Shown here in pieces: positions 25,546 to 37,725 of a stretch of 64,000 bases of DNA; the first letter of the stretch is position 1; each line of letters begins with the position of its first letter. Under the pieces are notes generated by a model that saw only the letters and a program-made list of their open reading frames with translations, did no database searches and was not told the DNA's origin. The stretch comes from Symsagittifera roscoffensis (taxonomy: Eukaryota > Xenacoelomorpha > Acoela > Convolutidae): positions 15,113,789-15,177,788 of the forward strand of contig NC_087062.1 of the NCBI RefSeq assembly GCF_963678635.1, given 5' to 3'. The translations under genes and the position numbers were made by a program.

Positions 25546-25970
25546 GTTTGCAAATTGTTAGGTAATCTGCTCTTTACATAGCAGCATACCTTTCCCGTAG
25601 CAACCAACATTTGCCTACTTTTTCCCGCGAATAGTTTGTTCACAGTACTCATTCCTGAACTTAATCACCTCTTTGTCCCGTTGCAAACCCTGTTGCAAGT
25701 TTCTATCTTGTTTTATTACTGTTTAAATTATCCGTTTGATTAGCGAAAAGTTTCTTAATGCGTGTGTTTGCTTTCAGGGAAAGAGGAACTTGAAAGTTTT
25801 TACCAGTTAAAAACTTTTTGAATTTTTTATATTTTAAGTATTGCTGCTCAGGTTGGTTCGGCTTTGTTACTGCTTAGTAAGTTTGCTTCCGATGATAGTT
25901 TCGCATTCTATAGTATGGTTCGGTTTTTTAAACTACGTTCATACATTTTGATAGATCTAGTTGCTTGTAT

Positions 25971-26229
25971 AGTTATTACCCTTGCGATGAGCAAGGGTAT
26001 TACAATCGGGTACTAAATTTTTTTTTCATGTAAACAACTTTTTTCACAGAATGGTCGGCCTGTTTACGAAATATTTTGTTTCGGTTTATTTTATGACCAA
26101 ATAAAAATTTCCGAGATTGGGTACTAAACTTTTTTCGTGTAAACAAATTTTTTCACAGAATGTTCGGCCTATTTACCAAATATTTTGTTTCAGATTATTT
26201 TATGAGCAAATAAAATTTGCCGAGATTGT
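25971..26229. repeat. head hairpin followed by a 110-bp tandem duplication
   Basis: CCCTTGCGATGAGCAAGGG (about 25980-25998) forms a hairpin and is followed by TATTACAATCG. Two direct copies of a roughly 110-bp unit then follow (about 26009-26118 and 26119-26229), both with GGGTACTAAA, CACAGAATG and AAATATTTTGTTTC. The same CACAGAATG block follows the head hairpin at 15658. This is a rearranged repeat copy with no tail hairpin nearby. Confidence 0.5.
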
Positions 26230-27428
26230 TTATGAATTCATAAGACCCTGGTGCAAAGTTTTTGAATGCTCAAATTGAACACACTTGGGAGCTCTTAAAA
26301 ACACATCAATAAATTTAAACATAAAAATAAATTTCGATTTTTCCGTTTTGTAGGTATTTTTTTTCCAGGGGTAGAATTATTAGAAATCTTCTCTGCTAGC
26401 TCTAAGCACTAATGCTGTTTTAACCTTGTACTTGTGTACAATTCAATTCCAATCCATGAATACTGAAAAATAAAAAAATAACGCAAGAAAATTTTTTAGG
26501 GGTATCTTTCACGAAATTATTTCGCGTATCTAATTTTGGATGCAAGAAGTTGCCCAAATTTAACAATATTAATCCACTAGAGTTTAAATTGATATATTTT
26601 CAGTTTTTCACTGATGTAAAAGTAGGGAAATTTAATAGCAGTGAATGAGATTTTGAAAAAAATTCTAGTTTCAGATTATCTAATTCCTGCAAACAGGCAA
26701 GCGACCTCTTGTTTTTCTTATAAAAAGTCGATGAACGTAATTCAGACTCTTATATAGGTCGTGATGATTTTTCTCACGAAAGAGTGAAAATGCTCTAAGA
26801 ACTACAGAAAGTACATCCACATATATTACTGCGTTTATGAATTACCTTAGGCATGTGCAGTTTTTGAGTTTAATTCAAGTTCATTTGCTAAAAAGTTGTC
26901 AAAAATTGTTCTTTAATTACAGAGGAAATGGTGCAAAAAATGTGATTGATTTCTAGTTTCGAAGTGGAATTCATCTTTAGATTTCCCAGCGGAATAAAAA
27001 CTTTGCCTAACGTTGCACTTTTATCAAATTAAGGTATCCTTGTGATGAAAGTGCCAATCATAAATTGTTCCTAAAAATCAAGTTCGAAAGTCAGCTTTCT
27101 GTTTCCTTGCGTGAATTGAATTTTTTCCAACTGTTCATTGGCTATGTTTTCACTTGCAAGAGAACGTGTATTTGTTATTGGAAACTGGACTTTCTCCCCC
27201 GTTAACAACTGTTCGTACAAATCTGCAAGAAAGGCATGTTTTTACTTTCACTCAGGCAGACATGCTCAATTTCTTGTAAACTCAGATAAAACTACGTTTA
27301 AATTCAATTTTAGTAGTGGTAATTTAAAAAAAATCAATTCGAAAAATGTTCATTTTTTGGGTTCGTTGTTTTCGTCCTCATTTCTTTTGGCTCATTTTCT
27401 CTTTTTTAGTTGTTTTCATATTATTACA

Positions 27429-28007
27429 CTTGCGATCTTTCTTTTTTCCAAGCTAAGTCGCAATTAAAAGTGCTATTTTTGGTGGCACTTTTGAATCGGT
27501 AGGCTTTGAGTCGGTAGCAGTATAATATCATATGTGCTTTGACATTTGATGAGTAAAAAGTTATCAAATGAACCGAAAAAAAAACTTTGTTTCAAACAAC
27601 AGTGCAATGATAAAAAGCTCGATTTCAGAAATTTTTTTAACTCAATGTATCTCGCAATTTTTTTGAAATCCGTAACGTCTACATAATTTGGCTTTATGCT
27701 TTCCAGTTTATTACATGCAAAATTGTGTGTTTTTGTATTTGGTGCTACTTTTGCTGCATCGAATTGGTCATTTAATGGCATATGTAGCTGCGTTATTGGT
27801 GGCTATATTTTGGGGATTTCAAGGATCGATGGCTAAGTGGTTTGTGTGTCAGACTCTAATTGCTAGGTTGCAGATTTGAATCCGACACCTAGCCGAGTTT
27901 TTGTGAATTCGAGTCTTATTTCTGCTTTTTCTTATTTCACTTGATAGAGCTGCTTTTTTGTCGTGTTCTCGCAAGTGTTTGCGAAGCGCAGCTTCACCTC
28001 TGTGTAT
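27429..28007 (+). repeat. composite repeat with tRNA-like Pol III boxes, copy B
   Basis: This copy is collinear with copy A but lacks the nested MITE-like element. It has the CTAAGTCGCAA block, a perfect A box (TGGCTAAGTGG, 27830-27840), a near B box (GATTTGAATCC, 27873-27883) and a tail hairpin (GCGAAGCGCAGCTTCACCTC near 27981-28000). The A-to-B spacing of about 32 bp is normal for a tRNA-derived promoter. There is no acceptor-stem complementarity for a working tRNA. Confidence 0.7.
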
Positions 28008-29252
28008 AGTATGCTTTTTAACGGCTTTATTTCTAAAGAAATGGTTTTTGATTTGAACAGTTTTTGCCACAATTGAAAATGGTTCAATAGTTTGAAAATT
28101 TATCGTCTGTGATTTCAAATTATTTCATTTAGTGTTTTTGTTTTTTTCCCATTCAAAGGTTTTTGATGATGTTTTATTGGATTAGTCAACTTCTATTAAG
28201 TAGTTTACAGAGCAAAATATTTTCTTTGCTTTCGTGTTTTTCAAGAGGGATGGATTTATTTGGCTACCATATCAGCAATATGGTAGCTTGTTCAGCAGAA
28301 AAAGCAATGAAATTTAATTGAAACGTGAAAACATGCGTGAACAAAAAACAATTCAACTCAATGAGTTATATCATCAGAATTCGGCGAATTTTTGCTGTTT
28401 ACTACAAAAATCAATAACCCAAATGTTTGTGAAATAGGAGAGGATTTATATTTAAACAAAAAACAAGTTTTGAAATCACTCTGTAGTTTGAAGACATAAA
28501 CTGGCTATTTAATTATTCAATTTAACTTCCTTCAAACACATCTTTTCGAGTGAAGCTTTTTATACGACAGCATCAGATAAAAGTGATTATAAAGTGGAGT
28601 GTTTGGAAGTGTCATCAGTAATTCTGGACTAAGTTCTTACTGTTACAGAGTAAAATTGGAGTAGAGCTTGGAGAAAGGCGAACGATTAGAGCGAAAAGCA
28701 AATTGAAAATATACATATACAACTTTTTTGAGTTTTCATTTAGCATATTGCCAGTAATAAATTATAACACGAGACAAAAAAAGATTTTCGGAAATGGCTG
28801 GGAATAATGATGTGTCAATTTTTGGTGGTTTTGAAAAGTAAAAATAGTCAAATTGAAGCCAAAATTTTTGTTCTTCTGAACTTCATTTTTCTTTTCCTCA
28901 CACGCGCAAGAAAACGAAAAAATTGGTAAGAGAAAACAAATATGTATCACCAAAGATCCTCGAAATTGAAACATAAAAGTACTTGTTTCTCATTTGAAAA
29001 GAAAATGTATATGTAATTTTACTCACTGTCTTGCTGGTTGTTCGTATATCACAGTTCGAAGGCAAGCTTCTCCTGGTTGCTGCTTTAATGCTCATGGATA
29101 TCATTGTGCATTTTGTCATGGTGTTTTTCAGTTTCAGTTAGATTTGTTTTATACTTCGAAATTGAATTATCAATTTGTGTTTTGTTTTGTTTCGTTTCTC
29201 TTATCGCTTTTGTTCAAATTATTTTATTTCCGCGTACCTTCGATTCTTATTT

Positions 29253-32200
29253 ATGGCCATTTTATATCGATCCAACGTGACTACCATCCGAAACTGCATC
29301 GACGAATACCAGACGCTTTCCAAAAACGTGAAGATAATTCCGAGCCAATTTAAATCCAGTGTGGAATTGGACCACTGTAAAAGTCCACTCCAAGCTCTGA
29401 ATTATCTGGGGGTGATACATGCTGTATATCGGGTAACCTATTCTGTGTATCGACAAGAGCATGGCCAAGTGCATGGATGCAAGATGACGGGCTCTGATTC
29501 AAGCCTCATCAGCGTGCAAGCGTACGGTATGTTATTCTATTATGCAGTTTTAACGTATGATTGAACGTAGTGAAGACACTGATATTGGTGATTTTTTTCC
29601 TAGGAAAAAACCTTGAAATTTTTTCAGACTCGAATTTGTTTTTTCGCCGTTTGAATTTTGATTTTTTTCAAATTCAGTTCTTGTTCCTCGTGAAAAGGAA
29701 GACAAACTGTGTACAAGTCTTCAAAGAAGGTAAAGGTCATGAAAAATGTGAACGAATTCTAGTTTCGAAAGTGGATTTTGATTAGTAGATTGATTAGTTT
29801 TTGTTCCAGGATTTTTTTTGGCTTATGATGCAATTTTTTAAAAATAAATTGACAAAACACGATTGTTTGAAGTTGTTTTTCAATTTTGATTTGTCTTGCT
29901 TTTTGTATTGCAAGTGGTGCTCACCCCACGTAACCCCTTATAGCACCATCTTAGGTTTCAAGTTGATTACTATAATCGAAGCCATCATATTTCCTATTCA
30001 ATCAATTGACGTATTTAGTAACACGATGTAACGCTTATAGACTAAGTAAAAATTTGCTACTCTAAAGAAGCTCTCGGTAAAACAAGCAACGTCTAGAAGT
30101 TATGATATTCCCGAGCTATTTAATAGCTTCATACGATTCGATAGTGTTCAACATGATCACAAAAAAACTTAAACACATTCTAACGGATCAAGCAGAACAC
30201 GTACAAACGCTTTTCAGATAGTTTCGGAAAATTTCAGCCCCATTAGGAATTGTGCGAAAACACTTGCTCGGGTTTTAACAGACAGCCATCAAAATTTGTT
30301 TAAAGTTTTTTCCCTAATCGAATTGCTTTTCTGCTGATTCTTCCTTTTTATCAAAAAGCTAGAAGGAAAAAACAACAACAAAAATGAATACAAAGAAGAT
30401 CACGCGCTGCATTATTGTTGAAAATATTGTTTCTGTTGTTTTTTTAAGATTAACTACTTAATTTTTTTTGAGTTTAATTAAGTATCATTTTCGCCGTCAT
30501 GATATACTTCAGTTTTTTTAAAGTCTGTTTCGCTGATTCAAACTCAAAATTTAACCCATTTCGGTCGGAATATTCATTTCGTAGTTCATTCGAACTACTT
30601 GACTGCCGTTAAAACGCAGTCAGAATAATGAGAGGATCGTACTGATACGAGCAGTCTTGCACGTTTCTGGGTTTATACGAAGATTTTTTTTAAATTGCGT
30701 TAAATGATGCGGGCATTTGTTAGGCAAGCATTATGAAGGCTATTCTGCCTGGAGTTCAGTGTGCGGCATCTGGAATAGGTGATTCGAGGAATTGAATCCA
30801 ATTGTTGCCACTTGTAATTGTCTGATACCCTCAAAACCGATAAGTCTGTAGCGAAAAAGCCTGCAGTGAAAAGTTTTACCGGTGGTAAATAAACCAGCCG
30901 AAGTATCAACCAGCCGAAAATACAAAAGTGGGTATTATATAATAGTTATGTAACAACTATGTAACAGTTATGAAAATTATACAAATTCGTTAAATTGATA
31001 TAATCTTTTGGCTGGCTATATACTCCGCTCATTTTCGGTTAATTTAAACTTCGGCTGGCTTATTAACTCTCGATTTAGCGGTGGTATTTTCACTTCTGAG
31101 AGCAAGTGCACTTGTAATCGGGAACTGGAATGTTTCCATAAAAAGCTGTGTGCAATTGACTTTGCTTTATTATGAAACCTTATTAATTGCCGTTAGGTCT
31201 AGTGGTGAAACGCGTTCCTTGGTCTCCGAAAGTCTGTGATTATTTGAAAAGTCGGACTATCGTTTTTCTGCTTATTTTGTCTGCTAACTTTACAAAACAT
31301 CGATCTTCGATTTCCTTCCAATTTACGCAATTTTTGCTGTTCAAGAAAGTCGCTTTGCAATTTGTGAATTTTATATTTTTTGTTTCATTTTTTGGCTTAA
31401 AAGGTTTCGGTTTAATTTACAAAGGTCTAGTCTCCTTACATCGCGCTGTTTGAAAGGCAAAAGATTTTATTCTTTTGTGTTTCAGGAGAAGCAGGTTGTA
31501 AAAACTTCGAGTTTCAAAGCTTGAGCTCAAATATTTTCAAGGGAACAGTTTTTTGTTCTACAGTGCTGATTTAAAATTATACGGAAAAAATGACCAAACT
31601 TTGAATTTTCAAACGCGTTCTTCTCAATTTGAGCTAAATTAGACAAAAAGTGAAGAGAACAAAAGTTGCTTAGAATTAATATGCTGAAGTTTTTTCTCCT
31701 AATTGGGTCATTTTGGCTTTTTTCAATTAATCAAGAATTACGCTACAACTACTTTGTTAATTGATGAGAAATTTATATCACAAGAAGCCTCTTACACAGC
31801 GCAACAAAGTTCCATAAAGGTCAAATCTCCAGCATTTTGCGTAAATTGTTTAAAATTTGTTTTAAAGGAAAGATTTTGGGTTTTATATAGTAAAAATCAC
31901 ATTTCTTGACTATCAAGCAAAAATATTTTCTCTTATACAGGTTTTTGGAGATTTCATGCTTGGAAACTTTGTTGGGCTATGTAAGAGGCTTCTTGTGATA
32001 CACACTTCTCATCAATTAACAAAGTTGTTTAAGCATAATACTTGATTATTTGAAAAAGCCAAAATGACCCATTTTTGGGGTAAAATTTTGTTTGAGAATT
32101 TCGGAGAAAAAAGTGCACCATATTAATTCTGAGAAACTTCTAAGCAACTCATGTTCTCTTCTTTTTCTGTCTTATTTTAACCCAATTTGAGAAAAACGCG

Positions 32201-35200
32201 TTGGTCATTTTGTCCGGATAATTTAAATCAGCGCTGTTTTCAACTAGCGTCTTTTCAAGTATTTACTGGCTCAGTTTCTGCTCGTTAAGTATCTTCGAAA
32301 GGTTTTCAACGCTGGTGAGTGTGTTTTTTGACATGTTTTTCTCAATTTGAACATCCTAGGGCTTGCGTCTCATTTTCTATATGATCAGGATGGTTCCTCA
32401 TGTTCTTATTTAAAACCAGTGCATCTTAAAATCGGCGTTTCTTGCGTTTTTTTGGTAGCTTCGTCGTTTTCACTGCTTAAATATGCGAAGTGCATATTCA
32501 CATTTAGGTAAAATGTCCACATTGATTACTGTTTGCATAATTTGCAAGAATGTCTTTAGTCTCAGTATCTGTGTTTAGGCTCGAAGCCATTGGTTGCTCT
32601 GAACGCTTGCTGTGCTAAGCTTCTGGTGATTTATTATAAAAGTCCTGAGCTGGCAGAAAAACTTATGGTACGATTCAGAGACTTGCAAGAGCCAGGATCT
32701 TTTGTTCTATATTTGCAACCGTTTATACAAAAGCCTCTGGTTAATCGATTGGAAGACATCGATGCAACGCGTGCACACATTCAGAGGCCATTCGTACACA
32801 GAATGCTCGTACAAGATTCTGGAGCTATAGTTCAAGCAACCTCAGATTCGAACTCTTCACCTCAAATGTCGATAATCAACAGTTCTTCATACTCAGCTCA
32901 ACAAACGCGCTCTACGTCCGGAAAACGAGAACTAATTCTGTTTGATGGTAACTTGGATAAATCTTCTCGTGATGGTGAATCGGAGACTTTTCTGCAAAAT
33001 GAACAAAGAAAGTCAATGCAAGATAAAAACAACAACTTAACCGTGCAAAGATGTCTTAAGACTTCAAAGCAAGATTCAAATCAACCAGTCTCTACCGAAA
33101 AAGATGATCGATGTCGGAAAAATGGTGCCGAGAGCTCTGAAAAGGAATTTTTTTTTGGCTGTTCGAAGAAACAGTTTGCTCAGATGCAGAGGTTGTTCAT
33201 GCAAAATATTAAATTGAATGATAAACAACGTGAACAATTCGCTCTGATTTTAACCCAAGCATGCTGGAAAAAAATTGGTAAGAAAGCTTATTTAATGCAG
33301 TCAAACTTGTATAAACTGATTCAATTCTGCCAGACATTTTTTTTATTGAAAATTTTTGTTTTTATCTATTGCAATGATTGCAATATTATGTATATTGCAA
33401 TAATTAAGATTTTGTTTCTCGATTTTTTATTTTGAATTTGTGTTTATTTTAAATAAATCTTGCGCCCAAATGCGACTGCTGAAATGCTTTTAGTTTCCAA
33501 GATTTGACTTTTTTAAAAAATTTTTCAAAAGTTTTCAAAATACCTCAAAAAATTTCTTAAGTTTTGAAAGTTCTAACTGACAACCTTATTGTCAACGTAT
33601 CGAGGCTTCACGATTCTTGCCTCCTAGTATGAATGCTTAGATCATTTTAGTTTCCGAGACATAATGTTTTTTATTATTTTTTCAAATTTTTTGGGAAACT
33701 TAGTTTTGAAAAAATTCACTAAATTTGAAATTCCCAGCCCTATAGTAGTGTGATCTCAGATTATGCTCAGCGGTTGCAAATCTGGCCTTCAAATTTCTCC
33801 AGACCCTTCAAAGTTTTGAGATATGGCGCTTTCATGAATTTTCAAAATTGGAATTAAAAAACTATAAAATTTGAAATTACCAACCCTGTAATTCGGTACT
33901 GTCCGAGTACACTAAAATGCTGCAGATCTTGTTTCCAAATTGTGTGGAATTTAATTCGAAGCATTGGAGGTGTGTTACACGCTAGCTTATCACTATTTCT
34001 ATTTTTATCATCCAGTTCGGTTTCACTGCTAGCTATTCTGATTTAATATTGGGCCATGTCCGCTATTGTTGAAGTTCAACTAATTTTTAAATTAAAATCT
34101 TAATTCAAGTAATTTTTTTGTTTTCATACTCAGGTGTTTTTTTCCGCTTGTTCATTGCTTCTTTAGTTCATTGGTTCTTTCATTGGTTCTTTGGTTCAAA
34201 CGGACTGTTGGCTTGGTTAAAATGTTTTGCTGTTAATTTTGTGGTGGCTAATGATGATGTTTTTTATGTAATAATCACCTATACAAAACACAAATTTTTG
34301 ATTCTCCGCCTGAGGATGGCGCTCTTTTATCTGCTAATGTTTTAGACCAGTTAAAATCCTTACGGATGCCGGATTCGATCACTTTGGAAGCTTTTTTCAC
34401 GCTGCCGCCCAGTCCCATCAATGCTAGTACCACCAACTCACTCGAGTTCACAACTGCAGTTTGCTCACCAACCGCTGCTGCCCAACTTCTCAATCTTGAC
34501 TGTTCGGGTGCCAAGATTAAGAAAGTGAAAATGCACAATCGAAGGTGTCATTTGCTGCAGGTGTATGCTTTTGGAATGAGAGGGGTCAAAAGAACAGCAA
34601 ACAGTATAAAGACCTTCGGTACAAATTACTCAATTATAACAGTAAAGCACTCGTATTTTTTGCACACGAAAAGATCAACAATAAATTGGTCAACCGGAAT
34701 TGAATTGGAAATTCTACTTTATTTTAAAGGAATCATAGAAGCATTTATGAAAAATGCAAAACATTTTTTGTTTACAGAAAGGTAACTAAGCTTGAAAAAT
34801 TGACCTGTGAAAACAACAAAAAGAACAGCAGTAAAATCAGATTTATCAGTAGTGAGTCACTATCTAGCAGTTCCCGCTGAAATATCCTGAAATGAAATCC
34901 CTGCTTTTAGCCTCTACACCTGGTCTCGCTATGGAAGCATACGTTGCAAAACAGATACAACTCCATCTGGGAAATGACAACTGCGCTAAAAAACTTCTCA
35001 ACAACTACATCAGTATCAATTCGTCTCGAGAACCCCAAGTGCTGTTTATGCCAATTGAAAAAACAATATGTAATCAAGAAACTCGAGAAGTTTTGGAAGT
35101 TAGCGATCACTGTACTTCTAGTATTAGTGAAAATAATAAAGAAGTTAATGATATCCAAGAACAAGGTGCATTAAACGCGAATATTTTGGAGTCCGCGAAA

Positions 35201-35479
35201 AATATGACAACCAGGAGTCCTAAGCTTGCAAAACGAACCATTTTCATGGCGGGGCTAGAACCCTCAGATAACGAAACTGTCGAAGTGCCTATAATATTCC
35301 GTATCTGGCGGATGGATAATACGGGTATACTGTCGTCTACTGTTATGCGAGCTGTTCAATTGGTAATGTTATTTAGCACTACTGGCTATCAATTGTATTT
35401 AGATTGGATTCATTATTTAGATATGTCTCGAGCGGTAACGACCTATCTTGCTTTAAAGGATGCTGGTTCCGATTCCTAG
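29253..35479 (+). CDS. unrecognised host gene, exons 1-3 and start of exon 4, now ending inside an LTR
   Basis: Exons 29253-29526, 32579-33277, 34346-34618 and 34911 onward all enter and leave in phase 1 (donors gtatgt, gtaaga, gtacaa; acceptors gtttag, gttttag, ctttag). The start is an ATG in the context TTATTTATGGCC. Exon 4 is interrupted at 35289 by an LTR retrotransposon. Translation now runs 63 codons into the LTR and stops at 35477-35479, giving a predicted chimeric protein of 604 residues instead of 780. No domain is recognised. Exon 1 has Cys and Tyr-rich stretches (NCIDEYQTL, AVYRVTYSVYRQ), exon 2 a helical-looking start (NACCAKLLVIYYKSPELAEK) and a Ser/Asn-rich middle. No signal peptide or membrane segment is evident. 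The exon 3 acceptor is inferred from phase and a CTAAT branch-point-like motif. Confidence 0.65.
31561..32238. mobile_element. foldback element: long imperfect inverted repeat in intron 1
   Basis: The arms at 31561-31838 and about 31940-32238 are inverted copies of each other, for example CAGTGCTGATTTAAA on the left against TTTAAATCAGCGCTG on the right. CAAGAAGCCTCTTACA on the left pairs with TGTAAGAGGCTTCTTG on the right. The central spacer is about 100 bp. No ORF of note lies inside. It resembles a foldback or long-TIR MITE. Transcripts of the host gene would carry a hairpin of about 280 bp in this intron. Confidence 0.75.
35285..35289. repeat. target site duplication, left copy (GTGCC)
   Basis: GTGCC directly abuts the outer end of the left LTR. 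An identical GTGCC abuts the outer end of the right LTR at 45554-45558. Five base pairs is a usual target duplication length for Ty3/gypsy integrases. Confidence 0.93.
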
Positions 35480-35728
35480 CTTCTGATATTTCGCAAGTCG
35501 ATCGGCGCAAGTAAGGGCATGATTGGAATAGTTTATTAAGTTGATCTCTATTCAATTGATTCGTAGCTCGGTATAAATCTCCAATGATTGGTATTAATTA
35601 CCATCAATGTTTACATAGTTAAATAAATATATGATGCAGCTCTATTTTAACATCAAGGTGAATTATGTAATCTATTCGGTTCAGATGGTTAATTAGAATG
35701 AATGACATCATGAAGGGATGATGTCACA
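35290..35728 (-). repeat. 3' LTR of the Ty3/gypsy element
   Basis: The 439-bp sequence repeats at 45115-45553 with no difference that I can see. Relative to the element it is the 3' LTR. Its plus-strand reading extends the interrupted host exon by 63 codons before a stop. Confidence 0.95.
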
Positions 35729-36949
35729 CAACCTCACAAGAAGAAGTCTTCCCGGGTGGTTGAAGTGTTTCATCAGATACATTTACAATAATTCACATAA
35801 TAATTTAAGACTGCTTTGATTAAGAATATGTACAAGTATCAATATGGTATGGGTCTATCAAAAGTTATATCGCAATAATTTAATAAACTCATAATATTAG
35901 AAGCACAGTTTATTAATTCAATTTATAAAACGAGAGAAGATAAATTATTTTAAACTTAAATGGGAGATAATTTTTAAGCAAGCCACCTTGAGTCGGGGTA
36001 TGGGAGTTAAAGTGATAGATGATAAGGATAAATTAATGATATCATGATGTATTCATTTGTCAACTGTAACTAAATTTCCACGGCAAGAACTGTCGTGTGG
36101 AGTAGCTGAATAGTTTTGGTCGTCGTTTCGTTTTAATTTTTGATATCGCTGTCTTCGTTCGTTGTTGCCTTTCATTCTTTTTGTGCTCGTTTGATGCTGA
36201 AGTCTTTTTGATATGAGGCGGTGTGGTTCCAATCGTTGCCTCATAGATTGTGAATTGATTATCAACAACTTAACAGTGATATGTTTTGTTGATTTCTTCA
36301 CGATTTCTTTTGAAAATTTTCAACTAGCTTAGCAATTAGTACTTTATATTACTTGCTAAAAGGTTGATATTTCATTTACTGTTCGTTGTCTATTTTTCAG
36401 AAGTCTTCTGGTCTTCATCGTATGGGCGTTTTGTGCCTTTATTGGCCTTACTCCCTGAATGAAGGTGATCGACTTTTTTCTTTGAAAAAGTCAAAATTAC
36501 ACATTTCTACGATGTTTTTGCATTGATCGCGATCATCGTATTGTGTGTAGTGTCTGGCTTTTTTTTTTTTCAGTTCTTTTCTTCTACTGTAGCTGCACTT
36601 CACTCCTATAGGCTATTCAGACAATTCGCTGGTTCGCCTGAGCAAAATTTGGCGTCAGTTAGAGTAGTTGATAAATTACTTTTTTTTTTTTTTTCCATTA
36701 ATTTCGTTTATCTTTTTTTGATATCTTCTTGGCATTCAAGATTCGCGTGTTGTTCTTCAGTATCACTGACAACCTTTTAGGGTTGCCTAACAAGCACATT
36801 GGATGTTTGTTGGCTCATTTGAACGCTTTCTTTCTGAATTTCTGCGAAGATATCCCTCGAATTTTATATTTTTTCTTGTTTTGCCTATCATAATACATGG
36901 GAATAGTGTAAATTGATGTATTTCTCCAAATTTTGACCTGCTAGTGGAT

Positions 36950-37490
36950 CGACTTCCTGCCTGTTCCTTATTGGTGGTCTAATGATTACTGAGCCCAAAA
37001 AATTTCTTTCTTCTCTAGCTAATATTTTTGGGGGGAGCAGAATCTTTTTATTCGTAATGTTTAAACGTTGGCAACAGGTGGATTTTTCGAGATCTTCATG
37101 AAGTTGTGATCTGCTAGTGGACTGACTTCCTGCCTGTTCCTTATTGGTGGTCTAATGATTACTGCGCCCAAAAAAATTGGTTCTTCGTTAGCTAAAATTT
37201 TTGGGGGGAGCAGAAACTTTTTATTCGTAATGCTTAAACATGGGCAACAGGTGGATTTTTCGAGATCTCGCGAAGTTGACTTCTCCTAGTGAGCCGACTT
37301 CCTGCCTGTTCCTCATTGGTCGTCTAATGATCACTGAGCCCAAAAAAATTGGTTCTTCGTTAGCTAAAATTTTTGGGGGGAGCAGAAATTTTTTATTCGT
37401 AATGCTTAGACATGGGCAACAGGTGGATTTTTCGAGATCTCGCGAAGTTGACTTCTCCTAGTGAGCCGACTTCCTGCCTGAGTCCTAGTT
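36950..37490. repeat. 172-bp tandem array in the 3' region of the retrotransposon
   Basis: GACTTCCTGCCTG recurs at about 36951, 37123, 37295 and 37468, giving periods of 172, 172 and 173 bp and about three full units. Each unit carries a TTTTTGGGGGGAGCAGAA block. The array lies between the pol stop and the 3' LTR, inside the element. The short open frames repeated in each unit (with FRDLAKLTSPSEP) are by-products of the repeat. Confidence 0.85.
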
Positions 37491-37725
37491 GGGCCTTGAA
37501 GGTATTCCACGGGTTCAAAGCGGTTGCATTACGTATATTTCGACTTGGGTGTCAGTTTTTCAGAAAAGCTCCACTTGAGGAAATGAGAGTTTTCTCGAAA
37601 TTTTATACTTTTTCTGTTTTATTTTGGTTTTTTCGTGACTTCAATTGTATCGATTGGGTGGTTTTGGAGCTTACATTGTTAAGAATGCATGCATGAACGT
37701 TACTAGCTGATATCGTGATTTTTCG

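Larger units (their letters stand above)
23045..29252. other. intergenic region between the two host genes, largely dispersed repeats
   Basis: After the GPCR stop there is about 900 bp of AT-rich sequence, probably 3' UTR, without an evident canonical polyadenylation signal that I could place with confidence. Repeats dominate from about 23960 to 28010 and are listed individually. From 28010 to 29252 I see no recognisable gene or repeat. The short open frames in this interval have low-complexity translations. Confidence 0.6.

Noticed and set aside
27138-27467. Plus-strand ORF of 109 codons with a hydrophobic end
   Set aside because: Phe/Ser-rich low-complexity translation in repeat-derived T-rich DNA, with no start context or splice support.
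36950-37490. CRISPR-like regularly spaced repeats
   Set aside because: The 172-bp units are contiguous tandem copies without unique spacers, and this is an animal genome inside an LTR element.
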